In this document: piece by piece, positions 19,013-28,461 of the stretch
Layout: each line of letters starts with the position of its first letter
Numbering within the stretch: position 1 is the first letter of the stretch
DNA from: Alloyangia pacifica
Lineage (GTDB): Bacteria; Pseudomonadota; Alphaproteobacteria; Rhodobacterales; Rhodobacteraceae
Direction of reading: 5' to 3'
Assembly: GCF_003111685.1 (NCBI RefSeq)
Contig: NZ_CP022189.1
Span: 200,001 to 264,000 of the forward strand
Length of the DNA stretch: 64,000 nucleotides
Made by a program: the position numbers and the translations under genes
Notes under the pieces: generated by a model
What the model saw: the letters and a program-made list of their open reading frames with translations, nothing else
The model's database searches: none
What the model was told of the DNA's origin: nothing

Positions 19013-20395
19013 ATGAACCCGGAAACCGACCTGCCGCAGACCGATCTGACGCCCTTCGAGGCGGTTCAGCAGACCGGGCTGACGCTGCTGGGGCAGATCG
19101 ACACCTTCCTCGCAATCGTGCTGCGGCCCTGGATGTTCTATCAGGTCGGGATTGCGCTGGGGCTTTTCCTGCTAGCGCATCTGTTGCGGGCGCTGATCGG
19201 GCCTAGGATCTACGAGTGGATGCGGGCCCGCGAGGGCTGGCCGAAATGGCGCATCCGGCTGCTGGTCGTTCTGCACCGGCGGCTGCGGATGATCATCTTC
19301 GTCTCGCTCCTTTGGCTCGTGATCAGCGTGATGCAGCAGATCACCTGGCCGTCGCGCACCTATCTTCTGGAAATCATCGCCCAGCTGTCCAGCGCCTGGC
19401 TGGTGATCGCGCTGATCACGCGCCTCATCGGCAACCCGGCGCTGCGCTCGCTGATCCGCTACGGCGCCTGGGGCTACGTGACGATCTGGATCCTCGGGTT
19501 GACCGACGAGGCGCAGGCGCTGCTGGAGAGCGCGGCGATCAGCTTCGGGGACTCCAAGCTCTCGCTTTGGCTGATCCTGCAGGCGGTGGTGATCCTCGTC
19601 GCGCTGGTTTCGCTGGCGCGCTTCCTGACAACGGCGGGGGCGGCGAGCATCCGGCGCAACGAGGGGATCAGCCCCTCGATGCAGGTGCTGGCGGTGAAAT
19701 TCCTGCAGGTGGCGCTTTACGGGGCGGCCTTCTTCTTTGCGCTGAAGCTGGCCGGTGTCGACTTGACCGGGCTGGCGGTGCTCTCGGGGGCCATCGGTGT
19801 CGGCCTTGGGTTCGGCTTGCAGAAGGTGGTCTCGAACCTCGTGTCGGGGATCATCATCCTGCTCGACAAGTCGATCAAGCCGGGTGACGTGATCTCGATC
19901 GGCGAGACCTTCGGCTGGATCAATGCGCTGGGCGCGCGCTACGTGTCGATCACAACGCGCGACGGCAAGGAATACCTCATCCCCAACGAGGACATGATCA
20001 CCGGGCAGGTGGTCAACTGGTCGCATTCCAACGAGTTGGTGCGCGTGGACATCCATTTCGGCACCGCCTACGGCGACGATCCACACCTGGTGCGCAAGGT
20101 CGCGATCGAGGCGGCGGAAAGCGTGGACCGGGTGCTGACCAACCGACCGCCGGTGTGCCACATCATCGGCTTCGGTGACAGCTCGGTCGATTACATCCTG
20201 CGGTTCTGGATCATCGATCCGTCGCAGGGGCTGACCAACATCCGGGGCAACGTGTTCCTGGCACTCTGGGATGCGTTCAAGCAGAACGGCATCTCGATTC
20301 CCTTCCCGCAGCGCGAGGTGCGGATGCTGGGCGCGGACCCGGGGCCCGCGCGTGCGGAGGCACCCGATGACGAGGTGACGGAACGTCCCGGCTGA
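19013..20395 (+). CDS. MscS-family mechanosensitive channel protein
   Basis: This 460-aa protein has four to five N-terminal transmembrane segments, then the conserved MscS core (about residues 235-420). The pore helix region is GLAVLSGAIGVGLGFGLQKV, followed by the family hallmark SGIIILLDKSIKPGD, the beta domain (ISIGETFGWI) and VDIHFGTAYGDD. Channels of this type open under membrane tension and release solutes on osmotic downshock. ATG 19013 after GAGGAG was chosen over a GTG 39 bases upstream. Confidence 0.9.
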   Translation: MNPETDLPQTDLTPFEAVQQTGLTLLGQIDTFLAIVLRPWMFYQVGIALGLFLLAHLLRALIGPRIYEWMRAREGWPKWRIRLLVVLHRRLRMIIFVSLLWLVISVMQQITWPSRTYLLEIIAQLSSAWLVIALITRLIGNPALRSLIRYGAWGYVTIWILGLTDEAQALLESAAISFGDSKLSLWLILQAVVILVALVSLARFLTTAGAASIRRNEGISPSMQVLAVKFLQVALYGAAFFFALKLAGVDLTGLAVLSGAIGVGLGFGLQKVVSNLVSGIIILLDKSIKPGDVISIGETFGWINALGARYVSITTRDGKEYLIPNEDMITGQVVNWSHSNELVRVDIHFGTAYGDDPHLVRKVAIEAAESVDRVLTNRPPVCHIIGFGDSSVDYILRFWIIDPSQGLTNIRGNVFLALWDAFKQNGISIPFPQREVRMLGADPGPARAEAPDDEVTERPG

Positions 20396-20459
20396 CAGCC
20401 CTGCCGCGCTGCGGCATGGTCCGCGCGACTTGCAGACGCAGCGGAAAGGGAGAGCCGTC

Positions 20460-21650
20460 ATGTCCTTCGAATTTTCTGACGACATCGTCATCCTTGGCGG
20501 GGCGCGCACCGCCATCGGCACTTTCGGCGGAGCGCTGAAATCCGTGCCGCCGATCGAGCTTGGCACCACGGCGGCCAAGGCGGCGCTGGAGCGGGCTGGC
20601 GTCGAGGGCGGCCAGATCGGCCATGTGGTCTTCGGACATGTGCTCAACACCGAACCACGCGACATGTACCTGTCGCGGGTCGCGGCGATGCAGGCGGGCA
20701 TTCCCGACACCACGCCGGCGATGAACGTCAACCGGCTCTGCGGCTCGGGCGCGCAGGCCGTTGTCTCGGGCGTGCAGGCGCTGATGCTGGGCGACGCTGA
20801 GTTCGCGCTGGTCGGCGGCGCCGAGAGCATGAGCCGCGCACCCTATATCATCCCCGACCAGCGCTGGGGCCAGAAGATGGGCGACATCCGCACCGTCGAC
20901 ATGATGCTCGGCGCGCTCAACTGCCCCTTCGGCACCGGCCATATGGGCATCACCGCCGAGAACGTGGCCAAGGAGAACGACATCTCGCGCGAGGCGCAGG
21001 ACGCCTTCGCGCTGGAGAGCCAGCAGCGGGCGGCCAAGGCCATCGAGGCGGGCCACTTCAAGGAGCAGATCGTGCCCGTGGAGATTGCCTCACGCCGCGA
21101 GACCGTGGTCTTCGACACCGATGAGCACCCCAAGGCGACCTCGTTGGAGAAGCTCTCGGGCCTGCGCCCTGCCTTTGACCGGGAGGGCTCGGTCACTGCG
21201 GGCAATGCCTCGGGGCTGAACGATGGCGCGGCGGCGCTGGTGCTGGCGCGCGGCGGGGCCGCCGCGACGGCAGGGCTGACACCCAAGGCGCGGGTGCTGG
21301 GCTATGCCCACGCCGGGGTGCGCCCCGAGGTTATGGGGATCGGCCCGGTCCCGGCGGTGGAAAACCTGCTGGCGCGCACCGGCCTGTCGCTCTCGGACTT
21401 CGACGTGATCGAGAGCAACGAGGCCTTTGCCGCGCAGGCGCTGGCGGTCAACAAGGGGCTCGGGCTCGACCCGGCGAAGGTGAACCCCAACGGCGGCGCC
21501 ATCGCGCTCGGCCATCCGATCGGTGCCACGGGCGCGATCCTCACGGTCAAGGCGCTTTACGAGCTCGAGCGCATCGGCGGCCGCAAGGCGCTTATCACCA
21601 TGTGCATCGGCGGCGGTCAGGGCATCGCGCTGGCGATCGAGCGGGTCTGA
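20460..21650 (+). CDS. Acetyl-CoA C-acyltransferase (thiolase)
   Basis: This type II thiolase has 396 aa. It condenses two acetyl-CoA to acetoacetyl-CoA, or cleaves 3-ketoacyl-CoA. The nucleophile is C94 in NRLCGSGAQAV; the other catalytic elements are GGAIALGHPIGATGA (His near 353) and MCIGGGQG (acid/base Cys near 383). The sequence looks closer to BktB/PhaA-like beta-ketothiolases than to FadA. The start follows GGGAGAGCCGTC. It could feed acetoacetyl-CoA to the CoA-transferase at 14.9-16.2 kb, but no operon link exists. Confidence 0.92.
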   Translation: MSFEFSDDIVILGGARTAIGTFGGALKSVPPIELGTTAAKAALERAGVEGGQIGHVVFGHVLNTEPRDMYLSRVAAMQAGIPDTTPAMNVNRLCGSGAQAVVSGVQALMLGDAEFALVGGAESMSRAPYIIPDQRWGQKMGDIRTVDMMLGALNCPFGTGHMGITAENVAKENDISREAQDAFALESQQRAAKAIEAGHFKEQIVPVEIASRRETVVFDTDEHPKATSLEKLSGLRPAFDREGSVTAGNASGLNDGAAALVLARGGAAATAGLTPKARVLGYAHAGVRPEVMGIGPVPAVENLLARTGLSLSDFDVIESNEAFAAQALAVNKGLGLDPAKVNPNGGAIALGHPIGATGAILTVKALYELERIGGRKALITMCIGGGQGIALAIERV

Positions 21651-21753
21651 GACACCGGGGGGCAAAGGGGGCGCTGACCCCCGTCCGCTACGCGGACCCC
21701 CCGGGATACTTGGATTTGGAAGAAATTGGACCTGGAAGAAAGAGGGGTGGCGC

Positions 21754-22308
21754 TCAAAGATCGACGCGTTGCCACAGGCCCGGATAAAGCGTCGGAAAGC
21801 CCTGCGGGTCGACGGTGATCTGCGTGCTGTGCCCGGTCTGCGGAGATTCGTAGCCGACCAGCCCGCCGCGCTCGCGAATGTAGCTCTGGTCGAGCGGGTC
21901 GAGCCTCGGGCCGGGTAGGCGCAGCCAGGCGGCGCACACGCTCAGCCGTCCGACCTCGGGCAGTCGGCGCAGCGGCATCAGGTTGGTCGCCGGTGTGAAA
22001 GCGAAATCCACGTCCGTGCAGTCGGCGAGCTCCGGCTGCACGTCGCCATTTAGCAGCCAGGCGCCGTTCTGCCGGGTGAGCTGCGTGCGCACTTCCTGGC
22101 CGCCGACAGTCCCGGTGACATCGGCGCTGCGCGTCAGCCAGTCCGGCCCGCACCGCACCACATAGTCGAGCGCAGCCCAGCCAGTGCCATCGCGGAAGCG
22201 CGCGTGGCCGACCAGCATGTAGCCATCTTCGTGCCGGGCGAGGCGGCATTTGTCCTCGCCGTCGCGGTCTAGGGCGCGCCAGTGGATGGTGGCCAGCGTC
22301 TCGCTCAT
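21754..22308 (-). CDS. Putative glycolipid-binding protein (PF06475-like)
   Basis: This soluble protein has 184 aa. It matches the putative glycolipid-binding family by its characteristic late block: CTDVDFAFTPATNLMPLRRL near residue 110, then a WLRLPGPRL-DPLDQSYIRE segment and a TVDPQGFPTLYPGLWQRV C-terminus. Repeated W and Y residues fit a beta-barrel fold. The function in bacteria is not established. The ATG at 22308 opens the conserved domain (TIHWRALDRDGED); upstream frame belongs to the divergent region. Confidence 0.8.
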   Translation of the reverse strand: MSETLATIHWRALDRDGEDKCRLARHEDGYMLVGHARFRDGTGWAALDYVVRCGPDWLTRSADVTGTVGGQEVRTQLTRQNGAWLLNGDVQPELADCTDVDFAFTPATNLMPLRRLPEVGRLSVCAAWLRLPGPRLDPLDQSYIRERGGLVGYESPQTGHSTQITVDPQGFPTLYPGLWQRVDL

Positions 22309-22544
22309 GCGGCTGCACCGAGGCAGGTGGCGGGGCTGGTTGCGCGACGGGCGTCGGCGCGACCGAGGGCACCCTGGATGAAATGGGGCATGTCCAACTC
22401 CTCTCAAAGTCGGCTTTACCATGGTGCCCCTGCCCATACGTAAAGGCAAGCGGGCGTTTTGCATCGTTTTTCTTAAGACGATCTTCACCTTGCCGCGCCC
22501 ATTCTGTCCGGGGCGCAGAGGGCTTGGAGCATGGGGCCTGGAGC

Positions 22545-24722
22545 ATGGATGTCGCGGCACGGCTGGCCGAGGAACGGCGCGCGCGGCTGGCGGCGGAACG
22601 GCTGCTGGAGCTGAAGCAGGCGGAACTTTTTGCCGCCAACCGCAAACTGAATTCCCACGCGCGCCAGCTCAGCCATGAGATCACCGAGACCCGGGCCGAG
22701 GTCGCCACCGTGCGCGACGAGAACCTGAGGGTGAAGACCCAGCTCGGCGCGGCGCACCAGAAGATCGAGATGGTCGAGGGCCAGCTCTGGACCGCGCTGG
22801 CCTGTATGCGCGACGGGCTGGCCAGCTTCAACGCCGAGCGGCGGATGGAGATTGCGAACCCCGCCTGGCTGGCGCTCTTCGACGGGCTCGACACGATCCG
22901 CCCCGGCGCGGGCTATGCGCATGTGCTCGACATGATGGTCGAGGAGGGGATCGTCGATCTGCAGGGCGAGCATGGCGACGACTGGCGCGCCCGCATGGCC
23001 GCCCGCTGGGACGCGGACCCGATCCCCACCGAAACCATCCGCATCTATACCGGTCAGTTCCTGCAGCTGCAGGACCGGCACCTGCCCGACGGCGGGGTGG
23101 TGACGCTCAGCTTCGACATCACCGAGCTGATGCGCATGTGGTCGGCGCTCGAGGAGCTGCCGGACGGCTTCGTCATCTACGACGCCGACGACCGTTTGCT
23201 GATGTGCAATGAGACCTACCGCGCCATCTACCGGCTGAGCTCCCCGGCAATTCACCCCGGCGCAAGCTTCGAGGACATCCTGCGCTACGGGCTCGAGCAC
23301 GGCCAGTACCGCGAGGCGGCGGGCCGCGAGGAGGAGTGGCTGGCCGAACGGATCGCGGCGCATCGCAGCACCGGGCGCGAGCTCGAGCAGCAGCTCGGGG
23401 ACGGGCGCTGGCTGCGGGTCTATGAGCGGCCGCTGTCGGACGGCGGGCGGGTCGGCCTGCGCATCGACATCACCGAGGCCAAGCGCATCCAGCAGGAGCT
23501 CGAGGAGGCCCGGCGCCGGGCCGAGATCGCCAGCCACGCGAAATCCACCTTCCTCGCCAACATGAGCCACGAGATCCGCACGCCGATGAACGGCGTCGTC
23601 GGCATGGCCGAGCTGCTGATGGAAGGCACGCTCGACGCCGAGCAGCGGCTCTATGCCGAGACCATCCGCAGCTCGGGGGAGGCGCTCTTGCTGATCATCA
23701 ACGACATCCTCGACTATTCCAAGATCGAGGCCGCGCGCATGGTGATTGCCGCCGAGCCCTTCGACCTTGGCCACGCCATCGACGAAGTGGCGCGGTTGCT
23801 GATGCCCGCCGCGCAGGAGAAGGGCGTCGCTCTGCGGGTGGACTATCCGCCGGAGCTGCCGCGGCGTTTCATCGGCGATGCCGGGCGGATCCGGCAGATC
23901 CTTACCAACCTCGTCGGCAATGCAGTGAAGTTCACCGCCGAGGGGCATGTGGCGATCTTAGTCTCGGGGACGCTCGAGGGGGGCGTTGCGCAGCTCGACA
24001 TTCGTGTCGAGGACACAGGCATCGGCATCGCCCCGGACAAGCTCGAGCACATCTTCGGCGAGTTCAACCAGGTCGAGGATGCGCGCAACCGCAGTTTCGA
24101 GGGCACGGGGCTCGGGCTCGCCATCACCCGGCGGCTTGTGGGGATGATGGGCGGTACGCTGCAGGTCTCCTCGGAACCGGGCACCGGGGCGGTCTTCGGG
24201 CTGAATCTGCCACTGCCGGTCGCCGGGGGCACTGCGGGGCCCGAGGTGCCGGAGACCGCGGTGTCTCCGACCGCTCCGCCGGGGCTCGACGTGCTCTTGG
24301 CCGAGGACAACCGCACCAACCAGCTTGTATTTCGCAAGATGGCCGAGGCGCTGGGGTGTGATCTCGCGCTGCGCTTCGCATGCGACGGCGCCGAGGCCGT
24401 GAGGGCCTTCGAGTGGCGGCGACCGGACCTGGTGTTCATGGACATCTCGATGCCCGGGATGGACGGCAAGGAGGCGACGCAGCGCATCCGCGCGCTGGAG
24501 GGAGACGGGCCCCGGGTGCCGATCATCGCGGTCACCGCCCATGCGATGAGCGGCGATCGCGAGGCGCTGCTCGCGGCGGGGCTCGACGACTATCTCACCA
24601 AGCCGTTGCGCAAGGCCGAGCTGGCCCGGCTGATCGCGCGTTGGGGGGCGTCGAGTGCGACCTCGCGGGCCGTACCGGACGCGGAGCCAGAGCTGCCGGC
24701 GGATCAGGCGGCGTTGGAATAG
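22545..24722 (+). CDS. Hybrid sensor histidine kinase with two PAS domains
   Basis: This 725-aa signalling protein has no transmembrane segment, so it should sense a cytoplasmic cue. Order: coiled coil (residues 1-80, rich in A/E/R/L), PAS-like domain (82-198), second PAS (200-312), HisKA with phosphoacceptor H342 in [15 protein letters not shown], HATPase with N-box 451-463 and G1/G2 loops (EDTGIGI near 490, GTGLGLAI near 520), and a receiver domain from 580 with phosphoacceptor D633 in [11 protein letters not shown] and Lys in LTKPL. No Hpt domain or partner regulator adjoins it. Its 3' end overlaps the convergent yaaA by 19 bp. Confidence 0.93.
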   Translation: MDVAARLAEERRARLAAERLLELKQAELFAANRKLNSHARQLSHEITETRAEVATVRDENLRVKTQLGAAHQKIEMVEGQLWTALACMRDGLASFNAERRMEIANPAWLALFDGLDTIRPGAGYAHVLDMMVEEGIVDLQGEHGDDWRARMAARWDADPIPTETIRIYTGQFLQLQDRHLPDGGVVTLSFDITELMRMWSALEELPDGFVIYDADDRLLMCNETYRAIYRLSSPAIHPGASFEDILRYGLEHGQYREAAGREEEWLAERIAAHRSTGRELEQQLGDGRWLRVYERPLSDGGRVGLRIDITEAKRIQQELEEARRRAEIASHAKSTFLANMSHEIRTPMNGVVGMAELLMEGTLDAEQRLYAETIRSSGEALLLIINDILDYSKIEAARMVIAAEPFDLGHAIDEVARLLMPAAQEKGVALRVDYPPELPRRFIGDAGRIRQILTNLVGNAVKFTAEGHVAILVSGTLEGGVAQLDIRVEDTGIGIAPDKLEHIFGEFNQVEDARNRSFEGTGLGLAITRRLVGMMGGTLQVSSEPGTGAVFGLNLPLPVAGGTAGPEVPETAVSPTAPPGLDVLLAEDNRTNQLVFRKMAEALGCDLALRFACDGAEAVRAFEWRRPDLVFMDISMPGMDGKEATQRIRALEGDGPRVPIIAVTAHAMSGDREALLAAGLDDYLTKPLRKAELARLIARWGASSATSRAVPDAEPELPADQAALE

Positions 24723-25480
24723 GGGCGGATGAACACCGGTTGGTCCTCGGTCGAGCGGTCCTCGTCATAGGCATAGCCGCCAAGGTCGAAATCGCGCAGC
24801 CCCTCGGGGTCGGTGATCCGGCGGGTGACGATGTAGCGCGCCATCGCGCCGCGGGCGCGCTTGGCGTAGAAGCTCACCACCTTGGGGGCGCCGTCCTTGT
24901 CCTCGAGAAACTGCGGCGTGATGACCCGCAGTTTCAGCGCCTTGGGATCGACCGCGCCGAAATACTCCTGGCTGGCGCAGTTCACCAGAACCTCGGCGCC
25001 GGTACTCTCGCCCTGCGCGTTCAGCGCTTTCGACAGCTGGTCTCCCCAGTAATCGTAGAGCGACTTGCCGCGGCTGGTTTTCAGCCGCGAGCCCATCTCC
25101 AGCCGGTAAGGCTGGATCGCGTCGCGCGGACGCAGCACGCCGTAGAGGCCCGAGAGGATCCGCAAGTGGTCCTGCGCGTAATCCATCTCTTCGGGATCGA
25201 GCGAGCTGGCGTCGAGCCCCTGGTAGGTGTCGCCGGCAAAGGCCAGCGCGGCGGGGCGCAGCGCCTCGATCTCGGGCTCTTCGGCATAGTCGCGGAAGCG
25301 CTCATGGTTGAGCTCGGCGAGCTTGTCGGACAGGTGCATCAGTTTCTTCAACTCAGCATGCGTCAGGCCCCGGGCGGTCTCCACCAGGCGCAGCGCATCC
25401 GCACCGAAATCCGGCTCCGTCATCTCGGTCTCACGGGGGGCCCAATCCAGCTTCTTCGCGGGCGAAATCACCACGAGCAT
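24704..25480 (-). CDS. yaaA: Peroxide stress protein YaaA
   Basis: This 258-aa protein of the DUF328/YaaA family (E. coli YaaA is 258 aa) limits free iron and DNA damage under hydrogen peroxide. Family marks are the N-terminal VVISPAKKLDW, LSDKLAELNHERF near residue 50, HLRILSGLYGVLRPRDAI near 115 and FYAKRARGAMARYI near 205. It lies about 40 bp downstream of recQ on the same strand, a plausible damage-related pairing. The last 19 bases are shared with the convergent histidine kinase gene. Confidence 0.93.
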   Translation of the reverse strand: MLVVISPAKKLDWAPRETEMTEPDFGADALRLVETARGLTHAELKKLMHLSDKLAELNHERFRDYAEEPEIEALRPAALAFAGDTYQGLDASSLDPEEMDYAQDHLRILSGLYGVLRPRDAIQPYRLEMGSRLKTSRGKSLYDYWGDQLSKALNAQGESTGAEVLVNCASQEYFGAVDPKALKLRVITPQFLEDKDGAPKVVSFYAKRARGAMARYIVTRRITDPEGLRDFDLGGYAYDEDRSTEDQPVFIRPYSNAA

Positions 25481-25522
25481 TGCGCGGTCACTCCTTGAAC
25501 AGATCCAGAACTTGGAATGGGT

Positions 25523-27580
25523 CTAACCAGCTTCGGCGAGAAGGTCCATAAAGGCCGCGCCAAAACGCTCGAACCGCCGGTCGCCGAGGATCCGCTCCAG
25601 ATCCTCGGGTGCGGGATCGCGCAGCCCGGCGATCTTGGCGAGCAGCGAGGCGGAGCAGGAGAGAGGTTTTTCGGTGCCGTCGATCCCGCGCACCAGCTCG
25701 GCCTGGGCGCTCATCAGACGGTCGTAGAGATCGCCGGCGCCGCGCGCCGCGGCGCGCATCCGCAGCGGGTGGGTTTCCTCTGGCACGCCGCCGGTGATCA
25801 CCGAGAGGAACTCGGCGCCGTAGCGCTCCAGCTTCTTGGCGCCGACACCGCTGATCGCGCCCATCTGGTCGAGCGTTTCGGGGCGCCGCTCGGCCATCTC
25901 GATCAGCGTGCGGTCGGGGAAGATCATGTAGGCCGGCAGCGAGGCCGCCTCGGCCAGCGCGCGGCGCTTGGCTTTCAGCGCCGACATCAGCGGCGCGTCT
26001 TCCTCCGACACCAGCGTCTTGACCTGCGGGCGGCGCTCGGCGGCCTTGTCGATCACGTCGCGGCGCAGCTCGATGCTCTGCTCGCCGCGCAGGATCGGGC
26101 GGGCGGCCTCGGTCATCACCAGCGCGCCGTGGCGCTCGGGATCGGGGCGCACCAGATCGCGCCCCATCATCTGCCGAAAGACGGCCTGCCATTGCCCCTT
26201 CTTGAGGTCCTTGCCCACTCCGAAGGTCGGCAAGCCATCGTGGCCGCGCTGGCGCACCTTGTCGGTCTCATTGCCCAGAAGAATGTCGATCAGGTGGCCC
26301 GCGCCGAAGTTCTCGCCGGTGCGCAGCGCGGCGGAAAGCGCCTTGCGCACCGCCTCGGTTCCGTCGAAGACCTCGGGTGGGCTGTCGCAGAGATCGCAGT
26401 TGCCGCAGGGCGCGGACTCTTCTCCGAAGTAGCGCAGCAGGGCCTGGCGGCGGCATCCCAGCGCCTCGGCCAGCCCCAGCAGCGCGTTGAGCCTTCCGTG
26501 GTCGGCCGTCCGGCGCTCGGGCGGCGCCATGCCTTCGTCGATCTGGGCGCGGCGAAGGCGGATGTCGTCGGCGCCGTAAAGGGTGAGCGTCTCGGCAGGC
26601 GCGCCGTCGCGCCCGGCGCGGCCGATCTCCTGGTAATAGGCCTCGATGCTTTTCGGCAGGTCGGCGTGGGCAACCCAGCGGATGTCAGGCTTGTCGACCC
26701 CCATGCCGAAGGCGACCGTGGCGCAGACGATCAGCCCGTCCTCGGTGGCGAAGCGCTCCTCGACGGCGCGGCGGGCCTCGGCCTCCATGCCGCCGTGGTA
26801 GAAGCAGGTCGGGTGCCCCTCGTCACCAAGCGCTTTCGACAGCGCTTCGGTCTTGGCGCGGGTGCCGCAATAGACGATCCCCGAGCGGCCGCGGCGGGCG
26901 GCGGCGAAGCGCAGGATCTGCGCGCGCGGGCTGTCCTTGGGGGCAAAGGCGAGGTGGATGTTGGGCCGGTCGAAGCCGCGCAGAAAGGTTTCGGGCTGCT
27001 GGCCATCGAACAGGCGCGTGACGATCTCGGCCTGGGTCTCCTGGTCGGCGGTGGCGGTGAAGGCGGCGATGGGCACGTTCAGCGCCCGGCGCAGCTCGCC
27101 GATACGCAGATAGTCGGGGCGGAAGTCATGCCCCCATTGGCTGACGCAATGCGCCTCATCGACCGCAATGAGCCCGACGCCCGCCTGCGCCAGCATTCGC
27201 TGCGTGCCGGTGGAGGCGAGCCGTTCCGGCGCGAGGTACAGCAGCCGCAGCGAGCCGTCCTCGAGCCCTTGCCAGACGGCATCGGTTTCGTCCTGGGTGT
27301 TGCCGGAGGTCAGTGCCCCGGCGGCCACCCCGGCCTCGCGCAGCCCGCGCACCTGGTCGCGCATCAGCGCGATCAGCGGCGAGATCACCACCGTCAGCCC
27401 GCCGCGCAGCAGCGCCGGCAGCTGGTAGCAGAGCGATTTGCCGCCCCCAGTGGGCATGATGGCCAGAACGTTGTGCCCCGCCGCCACGGCCCCGACGATC
27501 TCGCCCTGTCCCGGGCGGAAGGCGTCATAGCCGAAAATATCCTTCAGCAGCGCCTCGGCGGGCGCGGTGTCGCGTGGCAT
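25523..27580 (-). CDS. recQ: ATP-dependent DNA helicase RecQ
   Basis: This 3'-5' DNA helicase of 685 aa works in recombination repair and fork restart. Domains: helicase with Walker A PTGGGKS near residue 40 and DEAH box VDEAHCVSQWGHDFR near 135; second RecA lobe with YYQEIGRAGRDG near 315; RQC zinc-binding cysteines CGNCDLC near 380; winged helix; and a C-terminal HRDC domain (about 515-595). The ATG at 27580 is preferred because upstream frame residues do not belong to the family. About 190 bp separate it from arfB. Confidence 0.95.
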   Translation of the reverse strand: MPRDTAPAEALLKDIFGYDAFRPGQGEIVGAVAAGHNVLAIMPTGGGKSLCYQLPALLRGGLTVVISPLIALMRDQVRGLREAGVAAGALTSGNTQDETDAVWQGLEDGSLRLLYLAPERLASTGTQRMLAQAGVGLIAVDEAHCVSQWGHDFRPDYLRIGELRRALNVPIAAFTATADQETQAEIVTRLFDGQQPETFLRGFDRPNIHLAFAPKDSPRAQILRFAAARRGRSGIVYCGTRAKTEALSKALGDEGHPTCFYHGGMEAEARRAVEERFATEDGLIVCATVAFGMGVDKPDIRWVAHADLPKSIEAYYQEIGRAGRDGAPAETLTLYGADDIRLRRAQIDEGMAPPERRTADHGRLNALLGLAEALGCRRQALLRYFGEESAPCGNCDLCDSPPEVFDGTEAVRKALSAALRTGENFGAGHLIDILLGNETDKVRQRGHDGLPTFGVGKDLKKGQWQAVFRQMMGRDLVRPDPERHGALVMTEAARPILRGEQSIELRRDVIDKAAERRPQVKTLVSEEDAPLMSALKAKRRALAEAASLPAYMIFPDRTLIEMAERRPETLDQMGAISGVGAKKLERYGAEFLSVITGGVPEETHPLRMRAAARGAGDLYDRLMSAQAELVRGIDGTEKPLSCSASLLAKIAGLRDPAPEDLERILGDRRFERFGAAFMDLLAEAG

Positions 27581-27769
27581 GGGCTGGGGCCTGATTATGT
27601 GTGACTGCTCTACAACGCAGACTCTCACACTAAGATTCGGTGAACAAGGCCCTGCGCCGCTTCCGCAGCGTGGTTCGCCGTGATGGGCGGCGGGTTTGCG
27701 TATTTGGAGAGAGAAGACACCGGGCGCCGTCTTGCCTTTGTTCCAGCGGCCGTGCCCCCTTGCCAGGCC

Positions 27770-28189
27770 TCAGTCCGGATCGACCTTGCCGCGCATCGCC
27801 TTGACCTCGCCGCGTTCCTTCTTGGCCTTGATCCTGCGGTTCTTGGACCCGAGCGTTGGTTTGGTGGCAATGCGGCGGCGCGGCTTTTCCAGCGCCTTGC
27901 GGATCAGCTCGGCGAGGCGTTCGCGGGCGATCTCGCGGTTGCGGGCCTGGCTTCGCGTGTCCTCGACCTGCAGCACCAGCGCGCCCTCCTTCGTCCAGCG
28001 TCGCCCGGAGAGACGTTTCAGCCGGGCTTTCACCGGGGCGGGCAGGTTCGGCGAGCGCTCAGCCTCGAAGCGCAGCTCGACGGCAGTGGAGACCTTGTTG
28101 ACGTTTTGCCCGCCGGGGCCGGAGGACCGGATGAACTGCTCGGTCAGTTCCCAGTCCTCGATGTGTATGGTGTCGGTGATGCGCAACAT
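27770..28189 (-). CDS. arfB: Alternative ribosome-rescue factor ArfB (YaeJ)
   Basis: This 139-aa release-factor-like protein hydrolyses peptidyl-tRNA on ribosomes stalled without a stop codon. The catalytic GGQ is at residues 26-28 in RSSGPGGQNVNKV. The basic C-terminal tail (about residues 105-135, rich in K/R: KPRRRIATKPTLGSKNRR) inserts into the empty mRNA channel. Length and tail are typical. The gene is preceded by an unusual structured region with a 17-base Shine-Dalgarno and a micro-ORF, and a strong hairpin 60 bp before its start may be a terminator or attenuator. Confidence 0.95.
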   Translation of the reverse strand: MLRITDTIHIEDWELTEQFIRSSGPGGQNVNKVSTAVELRFEAERSPNLPAPVKARLKRLSGRRWTKEGALVLQVEDTRSQARNREIARERLAELIRKALEKPRRRIATKPTLGSKNRRIKAKKERGEVKAMRGKVDPD

Positions 28190-28247
28190 GTGGCGGACAT
28201 TAGCGCGGCGCCGGGGCCGCGCAAGCCGGTAGCTTCGTCGCCTGAGG

Positions 28248-28286
28248 CACAAACGGCCCGCGCCGGAGGGGCGCGGGCCGTTTGTG
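28248..28286 (-). terminator. 17-bp perfect hairpin upstream of arfB
   Basis: CACAAACGGCCCGCGCC pairs with its exact complement across a 5-base loop that reads CCTCC on the - strand. The stem ends in GTTTGTG rather than a clean T run, so termination may be partial or may work in either direction. It lies between the micro-ORF region and arfB. Confidence 0.6.
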
Positions 28287-28307
28287 AAAGGTCGTTTCTG
28301 GATGGAA

Positions 28308-28337
28308 ATGGGCCACGCGGCCTGTCGCGTGACCCAT
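28308..28337 (-). ncRNA. 12-bp hairpin in the arfB-upstream transcript
   Basis: On the - strand ATGGGTCACGCG pairs with CGCGTGGCCCAT (one G-U pair) around a 6-base loop ACAGGC. Together with the micro-ORF and the 17-bp hairpin it suggests a folded leader or small RNA of about 230 nt between the queuosine-precursor transporter and arfB. Confidence 0.5.
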
Positions 28338-28404
28338 TCGAGACGTCAAGGAGGCGGGCCGGTTAGGTCGCGCCAATTCGGGTTCCTTCACGCCAGGGAT
28401 TGCC

Positions 28405-28461
28405 CTAGCGCACTGCCCTCCGAACTGTTCCGACACCTTTCTCCAATGTGACTCTAGACAC
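28405..28461 (-). CDS. 18-aa Arg-rich micro-ORF behind an exceptional Shine-Dalgarno
   Basis: A GTG at 28461 opens 18 codons and ends TAG at 28405-28407. The product is M-SRVTLEKGVGTVRRAVR, with five basic residues in the last half and an RR pair near the end. The start is seven bases after GGAGG of a 17-base perfect Shine-Dalgarno, ideal spacing. The same bases in another frame open 89 codons (28200-28469), but that frame begins inside the Shine-Dalgarno and runs through both hairpins, so I prefer the short peptide. Translation is an inference; it could be a leader peptide. Confidence 0.5.
   Translation of the reverse strand: MSRVTLEKGVGTVRRAVR

Noticed and set aside
19172..20830. 552-codon open frame on the - strand
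   Set aside because: Antisense to the MscS-type channel gene, which has the full family core.
25517..27604. 695-codon open frame on the + strand
   Set aside because: Antisense to recQ; no recognisable domain and the same shadow composition.
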